This document shows positions 9,053 to 18,727 of a stretch of DNA of 64,000 bases, piece after piece; position 1 is the stretch's first letter; every line of letters starts with the position of its first letter. The stretch is from JBKCUI01 sp052161605. GTDB lineage: Bacteria; Planctomycetota; Planctomycetia; Pirellulales; Pirellulaceae. Where the stretch lies: NCBI GenBank assembly GCA_052161605.1, contig CP197409.1; one strand, given 5' to 3'. A model generated the notes under the pieces. It saw only the letters and a program-made list of their open reading frames with translations. It was not told the DNA's origin and made no database searches. The translations under genes and the position numbers were made by a program.

Positions 9053-10506
9053 TTAATCTGAAGCTGCGTTCGCCAGATCTGCCCTACGAATTGATCATAG
9101 GACTGCCGCCCTCCGCTCAACGCCTGCAGGTTGGTGCGATCTGTAAAGGTATACATCATGTTTAGACGCATATCTTTCCTAGGCTCCCATTCGAGACCAA
9201 CCTCGAATTCTGATATATAGCTCTGCGGTGCGTTGATAGCAGATTTATACCCGCCATCAAAAAAGGAATAGCGACCAAATGGGGTCCATGTTCCATGAAA
9301 GTCGTTGAGCTGATACATCACCATCGCGTATCCACCACTGAGACTCTGAATTTCAACAGCGTTCTGTGCGGCATTCAAAGCTGGTCCGCGGCCAACCGTC
9401 CATTCCACCTGAAAACCTAAGGGCTGCGGATAGTACACCGCAGTCCACCCCAGTCGCTGATCGGTCAGACCCTGCCTACCACCGGCATCCCGTGTTCCTA
9501 ATGGCACTGCCGATGGCCCGAAGCCCAACGGATGAATGGGAGCACCGAGCACGACGTAATCTCCCGTGTATCCCTGAATCCCAAGCTCCAGAATCTGACC
9601 CGATGCGAATTTGAACGGCCATGTAAAGCGACTAACCAAGTGGACACCGTCATTCTGTTCGCGAAAGGAGCCACCCTGCCCATTGTAGATACCGATCCCG
9701 AAAGCCCCATAGTTTCCCGAGCCCTTAAGACCTTTTTCCTGAATCTCCAAAAACGTTTCCTGAACGTAACGGGGGGTCCAGTAATAGAGAATCCCCAGAT
9801 CGCGTTCGTTCCGCACGGCGCTATTGAAAGCATCGTTTCGATCTAGCGGCAATCGTCTCGAACTGGACTGCATGTTTTCCCATCCGTAAGGAATCTTGGA
9901 TTGCCCAACACGAATTCGATTGACACGATCTTTGTCTAAATAGATATCACCGTACCAGTCACGAATTTGCGCAAACTGGTTGGAGTCTTGGCTGCCGGGC
10001 GGAGTGCTAGCAAAATCTGGCTGCAAGTAGACGAATAGATGGTCGGAAACGTTGGATGCGAGAATCAATCGTGCGCGACGAATCAGAAAGCTCTGATTTT
10101 CGCCGATTGAGCTATCTCCAGCGTGTGTCGCAGGTGCTGAGCCGTCGGCTAAATACGTCGTATGGTTGTAACGGAATTGTGCGTAGCCGGTGATGGAAAG
10201 CTTGTCGAACCAATGCTTCTTCTTACTTTCCTTATCATCTCCTTTGGGGCGATCTGGGAGCAAACCCAAGTCGAGCTCCGGCCCCATCCTGAGCAGCGGC
10301 AGTTCCGGCATCTCCTCAATCTGGAAGAAGTAAGCAGGCACAACGGGAGGCAGCCCATCCGTCGCCTGGCGTGCAAACTCATCCGCCAAAATGGATTGAC
10401 TGAGACTCAATACCGTCAATCCACAGGCGACCACGGTCGCAAGATGCTGAGGCGTCATCCCGCCACACCTAGCCCCCAGGCTGAGCCTAGCAGCCCCGGC
10501 CCCCAT
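9046..10506 (-). CDS. phosphate-selective porin OprO/OprP family outer-membrane protein
   Basis: Probably a beta-barrel outer-membrane channel of the porin O/P family. Seen: a signal-peptide-like stretch ending SLSQSILA before DEFARQ; a charged periplasmic linker; then the barrel with SITGYAQFRYN, SFLIRRARLILASNVSDHLFVYLQPDF, RIRVGQSKIPYGWENMQSSSRRLPLDR and the final strands ending in an aromatic residue (LQINY). The start at 10506 has GGAG nine bases upstream. An ATG at 10458 (MTPQHLATVV) would give a more compact signal peptide, and the frame is open to 10590. The selectivity for phosphate or polyphosphate is a family property and not shown here. Confidence 0.85.
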   Translation of the reverse strand: MGAGAARLSLGARCGGMTPQHLATVVACGLTVLSLSQSILADEFARQATDGLPPVVPAYFFQIEEMPELPLLRMGPELDLGLLPDRPKGDDKESKKKHWFDKLSITGYAQFRYNHTTYLADGSAPATHAGDSSIGENQSFLIRRARLILASNVSDHLFVYLQPDFASTPPGSQDSNQFAQIRDWYGDIYLDKDRVNRIRVGQSKIPYGWENMQSSSRRLPLDRNDAFNSAVRNERDLGILYYWTPRYVQETFLEIQEKGLKGSGNYGAFGIGIYNGQGGSFREQNDGVHLVSRFTWPFKFASGQILELGIQGYTGDYVVLGAPIHPLGFGPSAVPLGTRDAGGRQGLTDQRLGWTAVYYPQPLGFQVEWTVGRGPALNAAQNAVEIQSLSGGYAMVMYQLNDFHGTWTPFGRYSFFDGGYKSAINAPQSYISEFEVGLEWEPRKDMRLNMMYTFTDRTNLQALSGGRQSYDQFVGQIWRTQLQINY

Positions 10507-10826
10507 GAGCTTCCGCTCCAGACGCGCAGCCACCAATAGCCAATTGACTATCAACTTGAAAAGCGAATTTTGCGAGATTCTCGAATGCATGGGTGGGCAG
10601 ATTAGCTATCACCGATGTAGGCCGTCAATACAGATCCAGATAGCGTTCCTGAGGCCTAGATCGCCAGTACTCTCAATCGCCCCCCCCAGAGCTGGTCTAC
10701 TACCGCTCTTACTCCTGGGAATCTCACACCGAAGCAACACAGTAGCTATAATGACGGGACGTGCAGATGGAAATTTACCTGTCTGCCACGGCCCTCCTTT
10801 GTTTTTCCTACCTAAACCTCTGCTCC

Positions 10827-12983
10827 ATGACCTACCTCCCAGGTTCCCTTCGGGCTGCTTGCCTGACATTGTTTTTTTATGGATTGCTTGTGCATGCACT
10901 CCCCGTTCGATTATTCGGGCAACCGCAAGCGATCTCAGTCGATTACCTTTACCCACCAATTCTTCAGGCGGGCACCTCGCGAGAGGTACAAGTAATCGGG
11001 CTCAACGTGCAAGATGTCGAACAGCTTCAGATCAACCACCCAGGCATCCAAGCGGAACTGATCTCGGATCCACCTCTTCCGTTTGATGACATTCCTCAAA
11101 AACGTTTCGGACACTTTCGAATCCAAGCGGCGGATGACGTTCCCCCGGGAATCTACCAAGCGATAGCGATCGGACGATATGGTGCCGCAAACCCAAGACC
11201 GATTGTAATTACCAAGGAACAAGTCGACTTATTACCCACAACACCGACAGAGAAAGCCACACTTCGAAAAGGTATCATCTATCTCGGACAAACAACACCT
11301 CTCAAGAAAAACGAACTTCAGGTTGCCCCCGAGACGATTCCCCCAAACTCTTCCTCCATGCAACTCATAGCCGCAACCCGCGGAATCGACTCTCCTGCAC
11401 TCCTCAAGTTGGGTTTAAAGATCTCCGAGCAACGAACGATCGCCTCTGCGCGAACGCTCGGGTCGCTGCCTGCAAGGGTTTTGCTCGAAGAAGTTCCTGC
11501 TGCAACTCACTCCGCTGAAAGCAGTCTCAAGCTTGAAATCCATGACGAGCTTTACCGAGGTGGACAGGCTTTTCCATTCTTAATAACTCTGAGCGAATCA
11601 CCGGCTCCTACGATTTGGAGTCCCAGCGTGGCGAAGCCCGCATCGGCCGTGCTCGCATCGGATTTGCCAGAACTGCCGATCAATGACGCCACCAAAACAC
11701 TTGCCTCCAATGAAGAAATTATCGAGGTTTCCGCAGGATCCGAGATCCAGTTCCCCGCAGGAAAGTCATTCGTGGTCAAAGTGACAGCTTCTGTTAACGA
11801 ACTCCTAGAATGCCAACTTATATCCAACTCCATCGGCCAGCCAACCGATTATCGTATCATTGCCTATCACACACTAAGGGATGGGGAACTAGACGGGCAG
11901 TTTCAAGTCCTAGAGGACTCACCAGCATTTGGCTCAAAAGGTATCAATACGGGAAACTTGGATCCACATGCCATCATTCAAGTCCCCGAGGTGAGCGGTG
12001 GCACGGTGTATTTGCTTGTTCAGAATCTGCAAACACGAGTCAATCTGCTAGATGAACTAGCTAAGTTACGAATCGCTGCACCGAACTCGCGATTGCAATG
12101 CTTGGCACATTTTGGGCCGTGGAGCAATAATCCACCCCAGACCCGAGTAGCGGGAGCTTATCTCCAGCGATCAGGCACTTTTCCAGTGCACGTAGTAGCG
12201 ACGCGGCACGGTGGATTTAGTGGCCCGATAACCCTTCGCTTTGAGGGCTTACCAGATGGAGTAACAGCCCCCGAAACCATCATTCAACCGTCGCAAAACG
12301 AGATCACCATTTTGCTAACAGCTTCCGAAGAGGCCGCAGCGTGGAACGGACCTATGCGGATTACGGCAACTGGCCAGCACAATGACATCAGCCTCGAGCA
12401 ACGTGTCGCAATGGCGACGATCTGGCAAAACCCATCAGCCGAACGCGGTCCGGTGCAGTCAAGGCTTTGCGAGGAACTATGGCTAAGTGTCAACGAGGAA
12501 ACGGCCCCGATTACCATCCAGCCCGCACAAGAGAAAACCCTGCGGGTTAAAGCAGGAGAAAAGACAGTTCTTCCGCTAAGTGTTGTTCGTAGAGCTGGGG
12601 GAGAAGCCAAAGCAATCTTGCGTGCGCAAAACCTCCCCCCCAAAGTGACTATTGCCGAATGGGAGGTGGCTCCGGATGCGACCTCGACTGAGCGAGAGAT
12701 TGTAACCGCAGCAGACACGCCGCCCGGCATTTACTCGATTTGCTTCCTAGCAGAAATGGTTTGGAAAATGCCCGTACATCCAGAGCTCCTTGCCCGGCAT
12801 GTCGAGTACCGGGACAGACTTACCGCGAAATTGCCTGCGTACGAATCCAGTCCCGAGAAACCAGCTCTGGAAGCGGCCCTTGCCGCTGCCAATGAGAGGG
12901 TTGAAGCTTTGACAAAAGAAACAGCCCCCAAGGACTACAGCACCCATTTTTATACAGGGGCGTTCACACTAATCATCGAATAG
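10827..12983 (+). CDS. large exported protein of the DUF1501 neighbourhood, pre-peptidase C-like domains
   Basis: From the ATG at 10827 the protein has about 718 residues with a signal peptide (LTLFFYGLLVHALPVRLFGQPQA). The rest is beta-rich: YLYPPILQAGTSREVQVIG near the N-terminus, VPPGIYQAIAIGRYGAANPR, a middle part like bacterial pre-peptidase C-terminal domains (DPHAIIQVPEVSGGTVYLLVQ), and Ig-like segments (FPVHVVATRHGGFSGPITLRF). Such proteins are common in planctomycetes directly upstream of DUF1501 genes, as here (95 bp to the next start). The function is unknown; an extracytoplasmic role is inferred. The frame is open to 10761. Confidence 0.7.
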   Translation: MTYLPGSLRAACLTLFFYGLLVHALPVRLFGQPQAISVDYLYPPILQAGTSREVQVIGLNVQDVEQLQINHPGIQAELISDPPLPFDDIPQKRFGHFRIQAADDVPPGIYQAIAIGRYGAANPRPIVITKEQVDLLPTTPTEKATLRKGIIYLGQTTPLKKNELQVAPETIPPNSSSMQLIAATRGIDSPALLKLGLKISEQRTIASARTLGSLPARVLLEEVPAATHSAESSLKLEIHDELYRGGQAFPFLITLSESPAPTIWSPSVAKPASAVLASDLPELPINDATKTLASNEEIIEVSAGSEIQFPAGKSFVVKVTASVNELLECQLISNSIGQPTDYRIIAYHTLRDGELDGQFQVLEDSPAFGSKGINTGNLDPHAIIQVPEVSGGTVYLLVQNLQTRVNLLDELAKLRIAAPNSRLQCLAHFGPWSNNPPQTRVAGAYLQRSGTFPVHVVATRHGGFSGPITLRFEGLPDGVTAPETIIQPSQNEITILLTASEEAAAWNGPMRITATGQHNDISLEQRVAMATIWQNPSAERGPVQSRLCEELWLSVNEETAPITIQPAQEKTLRVKAGEKTVLPLSVVRRAGGEAKAILRAQNLPPKVTIAEWEVAPDATSTEREIVTAADTPPGIYSICFLAEMVWKMPVHPELLARHVEYRDRLTAKLPAYESSPEKPALEAALAAANERVEALTKETAPKDYSTHFYTGAFTLIIE

Positions 12984-13077
12984 ACAACGTAAAATCGACT
13001 ATGATATCAAGAACTGGCATGGAATGTGTCAGCCCCTCCCCTCTCCATCTCCCTTTAAACGGCTTAATCTATAGATC

Positions 13078-14454
13078 ATGTTATCCTTCATCGGAAAAGG
13101 CTCAGCACATACGTGCAACGGAGTTGTTCGGCGTGACTTTCTGCAAGTGGGCACCCTCGGTGCTATAGGACTAGGATTGCCGCAGTTGTTAGCAGCCAGC
13201 GATGCGGGCAAAGTTCCTGCGAACAAAAGCAATCGCTCGGTCATCATGATTTTCAATTTGGGAGCCCCGAGTCAACTGGACACGTTCGATATGAAGCCAG
13301 AGGCTCCCGTCGAGATTCGCGGGCCGTTTCAGCCGATCGCAACCAATGCACCTGGTATTCAGATCTCGGAGCTCTTTCCTGAGCATGCCAAGATTGCGGA
13401 CAAGTTTTCGTTGGTGCGGTCTTGCTTTCATCGCGGGGCAGCCGTTCATGATGCCGGATGGCAAATCATGCAGACCGGTCGTCAATTCTCGGGTGGAGTC
13501 AACACGCCACACGTTGGATCTGCGGCTAGTTACCTGCTGGGGCGACGCAACGATTTGCCACCACATATCGTTTTACCTGAAATCATGGGGCGAGGCGGAG
13601 GGAACCTACCGAATGGACAGGCTGGGGGTTTTTTAGGCAAGTCGCACGATCCTTTCGCCCTGATGGCGGACCCGTCGAAACCAGACTTCAAGGTACCAGA
13701 TTTGATTCCGCCAGACACGATCGGCGTAGCAAGAATCGATCGTCGTCGCCGCATGCGAGAAGCCGTAGAGAGCACGATGAAGAAGTTCGAGGCGAGTGAG
13801 TCGGCCCGCATCATGGATGAGAATTTCCAGTCGGCCTATCGATTGATGACCAGCACACAAGCCCGCGATGCATTCGATCTCTCCAAGGAGCCGATCGAGG
13901 TGAGAGAGCGATACGGTATGAATCGATTTGGCCAATGCTGTTTGCTGTCACGCCGTCTCATTGAAGCGGGAGTTCGCTTTGTTACCATCAATACCTTTCT
14001 CACAGTCTTTGATGACGTAAGCTGGGACATCCACGGCAGCAAGCCGTTTACGTCGATCGAAGGCATGAAGCAGCAGGTTGCGCCGATGTACGACCAAGGG
14101 TATTCGGCATTGATACAGGATTTGTCGCAACGAGGTTTGTTGGAAGACACGCTTGTTTGCAATTTGGCAGAGTTTGGTCGGACCCCCAAGGTGAATCCAG
14201 CAGGAGGACGAGATCATTGGCCGCAATGTTTTACCGTTTATTTTGCTGGCGGTGGCGTACAAGGAGGCCGTGTGGTAGGAGCGAGCGATCCGATTGCTGC
14301 GGTACCTGCTGACCGGCCCACCGAGCCCCCTGAAATCGTGGCTACGATTCTCCATTCGCTGGGCTTAGATCTCGAGTCTCATCTGCCTGGACCGGCTGGT
14401 AGACCGTTCCCCTTAGTCGACTTCGGCTACCGCGAAATCCGCGAATTGTTTTAG
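13078..14454 (+). CDS. DUF1501 domain-containing protein, Tat-exported
   Basis: 458 residues with a twin-arginine signal near residue 18 (VVRRDFLQVGTLGAIGLG) and the DUF1501 (sulfatase-like fold) signature VIMIFNLGAPSQLDTFDMKP. Further family blocks are LVRSCFHRGAAVHDAGWQIMQTGR, NTPHVGSAASYLLGRRND, LAEFGRTPKVNPAGGRDHWPQCF and the closing LGLDLESHLPGPAGRPFPL. The protein is expected in the periplasm. The biochemical function of the family is not established. It probably forms a unit with the preceding exported protein, as in many planctomycetes. Confidence 0.9.
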   Translation: MLSFIGKGSAHTCNGVVRRDFLQVGTLGAIGLGLPQLLAASDAGKVPANKSNRSVIMIFNLGAPSQLDTFDMKPEAPVEIRGPFQPIATNAPGIQISELFPEHAKIADKFSLVRSCFHRGAAVHDAGWQIMQTGRQFSGGVNTPHVGSAASYLLGRRNDLPPHIVLPEIMGRGGGNLPNGQAGGFLGKSHDPFALMADPSKPDFKVPDLIPPDTIGVARIDRRRRMREAVESTMKKFEASESARIMDENFQSAYRLMTSTQARDAFDLSKEPIEVRERYGMNRFGQCCLLSRRLIEAGVRFVTINTFLTVFDDVSWDIHGSKPFTSIEGMKQQVAPMYDQGYSALIQDLSQRGLLEDTLVCNLAEFGRTPKVNPAGGRDHWPQCFTVYFAGGGVQGGRVVGASDPIAAVPADRPTEPPEIVATILHSLGLDLESHLPGPAGRPFPLVDFGYREIRELF

Positions 14455-14621
14455 ATCGCGAGGTATAGATCCCGAGGTAAGCCCCCCCTCGTGCGACGAA
14501 TGTTACGCTCAATTCGCTAATGAACCAAATTCCAACCATGGCCAGAAAGCATTCGGCCAGTTATCATGTTTAGATCAGTTTTCGCAAGCTTTTCAACATG
14601 TTTGGTTTCGGTGGTCCGCTT

Positions 14622-16736
14622 ATGATGCGTTTCGTCTACTCCCTTCTCTTCGCTATGGTTGTCCTGCCATGCCAGAGTCTGCCTCTATCAGCCGGTGAGC
14701 CTATGACACTGGAAAACTTGTTCCAGCTCGATCGACTGGCCGATCCACAAATCAGTCCGGATGGGACGCGGATCGTTTATCAAGTAACCAAGATTCACGA
14801 CGTCGCCAAGAACGAAAGGTCAACCAATCTTTGGTTGGTCCACCGAGACGGGAGCAATCGTCGCCAGCTCACCTACTCGAGCAAATCCGACAGCCATCCA
14901 CGATGGTCTCCTGATGGCACGACAATCTTGTTTGAGTCAACTCGCGATGGAACCTCGCAGTTGTACCTCCTGGATTTGAGTCGGGGCGGGGAGCCGAAAA
15001 AGATCACTGACATCTCGACCGGAGCGTCGCAAGCAATTTGGTCTCCCGATGGAAACCACATTCTGTTTCAATCGACAGTGCGACCGGAATTTAGCATTCT
15101 GCCCTTTTCGGAGTCCAATCTCAAGAATCGGGAATATGACGAGGGGGTTGCGTCCAACATCGTTAAGGCAAGAACGTTCACCAAGTTGTTTTATCGCCAC
15201 TGGGACTCGTATGTTGAAGACAAGCGGATTCACTTGTTCTTAATCGAGTCCGATGGCAAGAATTGCAGAGATATAACTCCGGGAGATCGAGATGCATTCC
15301 CAACGAGCAGCACTTTCGTCGGCGGACAAGAATATACCTTTAGCCCAGATGGCTCGCATGTCTTGTTCACAGCGGTACCTGCCGAGGGTGAGGCCTGGTC
15401 CACCAACCACGACATTTGCCGAGTCGGCATTCGCAATACATCTCGCCAATGGCCAACCGTAGTCGCAGCTCCCGCAGCGGACGGAACGCTCAAATTTAGT
15501 CCTGACGGAAAGCTGGCTGCGTTTCGATCACAATCGAAGCCAGGCTATGAGGCAGACAAATGGCAGTTGATGGTCCAGGCTTGTGAGCCAGACGGCACCT
15601 TGGTGGGTAGCCCGAGGTCGTTAACAGCCGAGCTCGACCTATCGGTTAGCGATTACAGTTGGATGAGCCCGACCGATCTGGTTTTTCTGAGTGAATCAAA
15701 CGCCCAGTCCGTTGCGTACCACGCATCGCTCAGTGGTCCCCCACGCAAGATTGATGGGCTTTTTAGCGATGGACGCCAAGGTCAGATCACGGGACATTCG
15801 CTGGGAGGAGACAGCTTTGTGTTGTCGAGAGCAACCATGAATGAGCCCTCGGAGTTGTTTGCCGGTTCCTTGGCTGCTGGAAACGCAAGCCAAATCACTT
15901 TTCACAATCAATCGCTTCTAGAAAAGTTGGATAGACCCCAGCCTGAGAGCGTGACGTTACCGGTCGAGGGTGGTTACGAAATGCAAATGTGGATCCTCAA
16001 GCCGCCCGGTTTCGACCCGAACAAGAAGTGGCCGGTGGTGTATCTCGTCCACGGCGGACCTCAGGGGGCCTGGGAAGATGGCTGGAGTTTTCGCTGGAAT
16101 CCTCAATTGTGGGCGGCACGAGGTTACGTCGCAGTGATGCCCAACCCTCGTGGGTCCACCTCATTTGGCCAAGCGTTTTGCGATGAGATCAGTGGTGACT
16201 GGGGCGGAAAGTGCTATCGCGACTTGTTGGCTGGCTTAGAGTTTGTGAAGGCACTGCCTTATGTCGATTCCTCACGCTTGGCATCTGCGGGGGCAAGCTT
16301 TGGCGGCTACATGCAAAATTGGTTCGCCGTCAACGAAATCTCTAAGGAGTTCCGATGCTTGGTGACTCATTGCAGCGTTTATAATTTTGAAAGTATGTGG
16401 GGTACCACTGAGGAGCTCTGGTTTGACGAATATGAGCACGGTGGCTTGCCATGGCAGTATCCAGAAAAGTACCGGGAGTTCAGCCCACATCGGCTAGCTG
16501 GTAATCTAAGCAAGTACAAGACACCGATGCTAGTCATCCACAACGATTACGATTTCCGATGTCCGATTGGCCAAGGGCATGAGCTATTTCAAGCTCTTCA
16601 GCGGCAGGGAGTTCCAAGCCGATTTGTCAATTTTCCTGACGAAGGGCACTGGGTCAACAAACCTGCCAACAGCATGCATTGGCACAAAGAGATCTTCGCT
16701 TGGATTCAGCAATACTGCCCACCGGGTGGGCGATAA
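14622..16736 (+). CDS. S9 family prolyl-oligopeptidase-type serine peptidase, exported
   Basis: The protein has about 704 residues with a signal peptide (MMRFVYSLLFAMVVLPCQS). A beta-propeller built of WD40-like/TolB repeats (ISPDGTRIVYQVTK, HPRWSPDGTTILFEST, AIWSPDGNHILFQST, FSPDGSHVLFT) is followed by the alpha/beta-hydrolase domain. The nucleophile elbow is GASFGGY, the oxyanion region VYLVHGGPQGAWEDGW, and the Asp and His lie in VIHNDYDFRCP and PDEGHWV. It would cleave peptides or acyl-peptides in the envelope. An upstream in-frame ATG at 14598 is possible. It starts about 170 bp after the DUF1501 gene. Confidence 0.9.
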   Translation: MMRFVYSLLFAMVVLPCQSLPLSAGEPMTLENLFQLDRLADPQISPDGTRIVYQVTKIHDVAKNERSTNLWLVHRDGSNRRQLTYSSKSDSHPRWSPDGTTILFESTRDGTSQLYLLDLSRGGEPKKITDISTGASQAIWSPDGNHILFQSTVRPEFSILPFSESNLKNREYDEGVASNIVKARTFTKLFYRHWDSYVEDKRIHLFLIESDGKNCRDITPGDRDAFPTSSTFVGGQEYTFSPDGSHVLFTAVPAEGEAWSTNHDICRVGIRNTSRQWPTVVAAPAADGTLKFSPDGKLAAFRSQSKPGYEADKWQLMVQACEPDGTLVGSPRSLTAELDLSVSDYSWMSPTDLVFLSESNAQSVAYHASLSGPPRKIDGLFSDGRQGQITGHSLGGDSFVLSRATMNEPSELFAGSLAAGNASQITFHNQSLLEKLDRPQPESVTLPVEGGYEMQMWILKPPGFDPNKKWPVVYLVHGGPQGAWEDGWSFRWNPQLWAARGYVAVMPNPRGSTSFGQAFCDEISGDWGGKCYRDLLAGLEFVKALPYVDSSRLASAGASFGGYMQNWFAVNEISKEFRCLVTHCSVYNFESMWGTTEELWFDEYEHGGLPWQYPEKYREFSPHRLAGNLSKYKTPMLVIHNDYDFRCPIGQGHELFQALQRQGVPSRFVNFPDEGHWVNKPANSMHWHKEIFAWIQQYCPPGGR

Positions 16737-16754
16737 AGGGAATAGGACATTCTT

Positions 16755-17693
16755 GTGGCTGATCACGAAAGGGATGGGGGCAGGCGCTCACGCGTGTTTG
16801 CCGTTATCCCAACTTTGCTAACGCTCGGAAACGCCGTATGCGGTTTTGGAGCAATCACGTTTGCAGCTATGGTCGGTCCCGAGGAGTTAAATCCCGACGG
16901 CCCCGTTTCCAGAGTCGCAAACCAATTGCTCTTCAACGCGGCAGGCCTCATCTTTTTAGCAATGGTCTTTGATGCATTGGACGGTAGCGTTGCACGACTG
17001 ACGAAACAAACCAGCGACTTCGGAGCCCAGCTTGATAGCTTGTGCGACGTCGTGAGCTTCGGAGTTGCGCCTGCATTTATAATGCTCAAACTAATGCATC
17101 CAGATCACAGATTAATGGAATCAATCGCAAAGCTCCCCTTTCAGTATTCGCCAAGACTTCTTTGGGCCATTGCGGTTTTATTTATGGTTTGTGCCATCCT
17201 GCGACTGGCCAGATTCACTGCTGAAACAGACGAGTCCGATTCACATGATTATTTTAGTGGGCTTCCCTCACCAGCGGCGGCTGGGGTTATCGCTTCTTTT
17301 CCTATCGGACTGCAAGAGATTCGGGCCGTAGCCATGGAGCCGGTCCTGCCCAAGCAAACACCAATGGCGTTTGGCAGATCCTTTGGTGATATTTCGATTT
17401 CTATACTGGCGTTACTACTACCCATTATCACGGTATGTGTTTCGCTGCTTATGGTATCTCGCTTTCGTTACCCGCACGTGGTGAATCAGTTCTTGCGAGG
17501 TTCTGGCAATCGAACCAAACTACTGAAAATCGTTTTCTCACTGTTGCTGGTTTTCGTCATTCGAGAAATGGCACTACCTGTTCTCTTCTGTTATTTTGCA
17601 TTCGCTGCTCCGATCAGGATGGCATGGCAAAAGGGCTGGCGATGGATACACGATCGTCGACAAGAGAGAACGGCTTCTCCGAAGAACCTTTAA
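16755..17693 (+). CDS. pssA: CDP-diacylglycerol-serine O-phosphatidyltransferase (phosphatidylserine synthase)
   Basis: Integral membrane enzyme transferring phosphatidyl from CDP-diacylglycerol to serine. The CDP-alcohol phosphatidyltransferase signature is complete (D-x2-DG-x2-AR-x8-G-x3-D-x3-D) in DALDGSVARLTKQTSDFGAQ followed by LDSLCD. Several hydrophobic helices surround it, and FSGLPSPAAAGVIAS is typical of the PssA branch. The start is GTG at 16755 with AGGA seven bases upstream, 18 bp after the S9 peptidase stop. The next gene, a methyltransferase, overlaps its 3' end, so the two are probably translated together. Confidence 0.9.
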   Translation: MADHERDGGRRSRVFAVIPTLLTLGNAVCGFGAITFAAMVGPEELNPDGPVSRVANQLLFNAAGLIFLAMVFDALDGSVARLTKQTSDFGAQLDSLCDVVSFGVAPAFIMLKLMHPDHRLMESIAKLPFQYSPRLLWAIAVLFMVCAILRLARFTAETDESDSHDYFSGLPSPAAAGVIASFPIGLQEIRAVAMEPVLPKQTPMAFGRSFGDISISILALLLPIITVCVSLLMVSRFRYPHVVNQFLRGSGNRTKLLKIVFSLLLVFVIREMALPVLFCYFAFAAPIRMAWQKGWRWIHDRRQERTASPKNL

Positions 17694-18277
17694 TTTACTA
17701 CCAAATGCGAACGAAATTCTTACGCAATTACGTATCAAAACCCAACCAAGTCGGCGCGATTACCCCCAGTTCCCGTTATCTATGCCGGATGATCGTAGAA
17801 GGAATCGACTGGAAGACGACTAGATATGCAGTGGAGTATGGTCCCGGAACCGGACCTGCCACACCAATGATACTTGAGTCCCTGCAGCCTGGCGCGAAGT
17901 TCTTTGCAATCGAAAGAAACCCAGAGTTCTGTTCTGTGCTCCGAAAGAAATTCCCTTCTCTCGACCTAGCCGAGGATTCGGCTGTGAATGTGGCGGAACT
18001 GTGCAAGCAGCGAGACATTCCGCACCTGGATGCTGTCGTCAGCGGGCTACCGTGGGCATCATTTCCTGAATCGTTGCAAGTGGACATCTTGGATTCCATG
18101 ACGCAGATGCTACGTCCGGGCGGCCAGTTCGCGACGTTCGCATATCTTCAGGGACTTTTGCTGCCAGCAGCCAAAAGGTTTCGAAAGCAGTTGGACAAAT
18201 ACTTCTCAAGCGTAGAGATTAGCCCAACGGTCTGGCGAAACCTCCCCCCTGCATTCGTTTATCGATGTAGAAAATAA
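17642..18277 (+). CDS. phospholipid N-methyltransferase-like SAM-dependent methyltransferase
   Basis: A 211-residue class I methyltransferase fold: VEYGPGTGPATPMIL is the SAM-binding motif I, FFAIERNPEFCSVL motif II, and VVSGLPWASFP motif IV with the ribosomal-RNA-dimethylase-like SGLPW. The opening FLRNYVSKPNQVGAITPSS is typical of PmtA-like phosphatidylethanolamine methyltransferases. The overlap with pssA fits a role in phospholipid headgroup methylation, which is inference. The start at 17642 has AAGGG upstream and overlaps pssA by 52 bp; ATG at 17705, 11 bp after pssA, is a good alternative. The frame is open to 17435. Confidence 0.75.
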   Translation: MDTRSSTRENGFSEEPLIYYQMRTKFLRNYVSKPNQVGAITPSSRYLCRMIVEGIDWKTTRYAVEYGPGTGPATPMILESLQPGAKFFAIERNPEFCSVLRKKFPSLDLAEDSAVNVAELCKQRDIPHLDAVVSGLPWASFPESLQVDILDSMTQMLRPGGQFATFAYLQGLLLPAAKRFRKQLDKYFSSVEISPTVWRNLPPAFVYRCRK

Positions 18278-18586
18278 AAAGCCGATTTTAGTCCTTAACA
18301 AGTCTCGAAAGAAACGCAGTTATTGCAAAGCATGCCGTAGATGCGTCGTAATTGTCGCATTCTGCCCGAACCAGAGAAACTCGCTCCTTACGTGCCTAAC
18401 GCCTTGTGCCATTGGCAGGCAAGGCGAAATAGTGCCGTTGCAAAGTAGTGGCAGGGGCAATAAAAGTTGCGATTACCCTGAAATTTAGCCGGGGCAAGTA
18501 GTGCCGCCAAAAAATGGGGGCAAAGATAGTAGAGTCGCTCTCCGCAGTCAGAAAACCAACAACTAAAGCAAGATCGACTTCATTAG
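18278..18586. other. intergenic stretch, one imperfect hairpin
   Basis: No gene is seen. At about 18399-18428 the arms CGCCTTG and CAAGGCG, with inner TGCC/GGCA, form a bulged stem of about 11 bp. No T-run follows, so it is not a clear terminator. Short GC-rich direct similarities (GGGGCAA, AAGTAGTG) recur between 18430 and 18530 without a clear function. Confidence 0.3.
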
Positions 18587-18670
18587 TGCGGCCGAGAGGA
18601 CTTGAACCTCCAAGGGATTGCTCCCACTAGCACCTCAAGCTAGCGCGTCTGCCAATTTCGCCACGGCCGC
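18587..18670 (-). tRNA. tRNA-Leu, anticodon GAG
   Basis: On the minus strand an 84-base sequence folds as a class II tRNA: acceptor GCGGCCG paired with CGGCCGC and discriminator A; D-arm with TGGCAGACGCGCTA; anticodon stem CTAGC/GCTAG with loop TTGAGGT giving anticodon GAG; long variable arm (GTGGGAGCAATCCCT), and T-arm GGAGGTTCAAGTCCTCT with the canonical GGTTCAA. The long variable arm and the anticodon identify leucine. CCA is not encoded. It lies between the methyltransferase and threonine aldolase genes. Confidence 0.93.
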
Positions 18671-18727
18671 ATGGTTCCCCATAGGTCTCCCCAGGGACCG
18701 AAAAGTGTATTGCTTTACCCGAACTCG

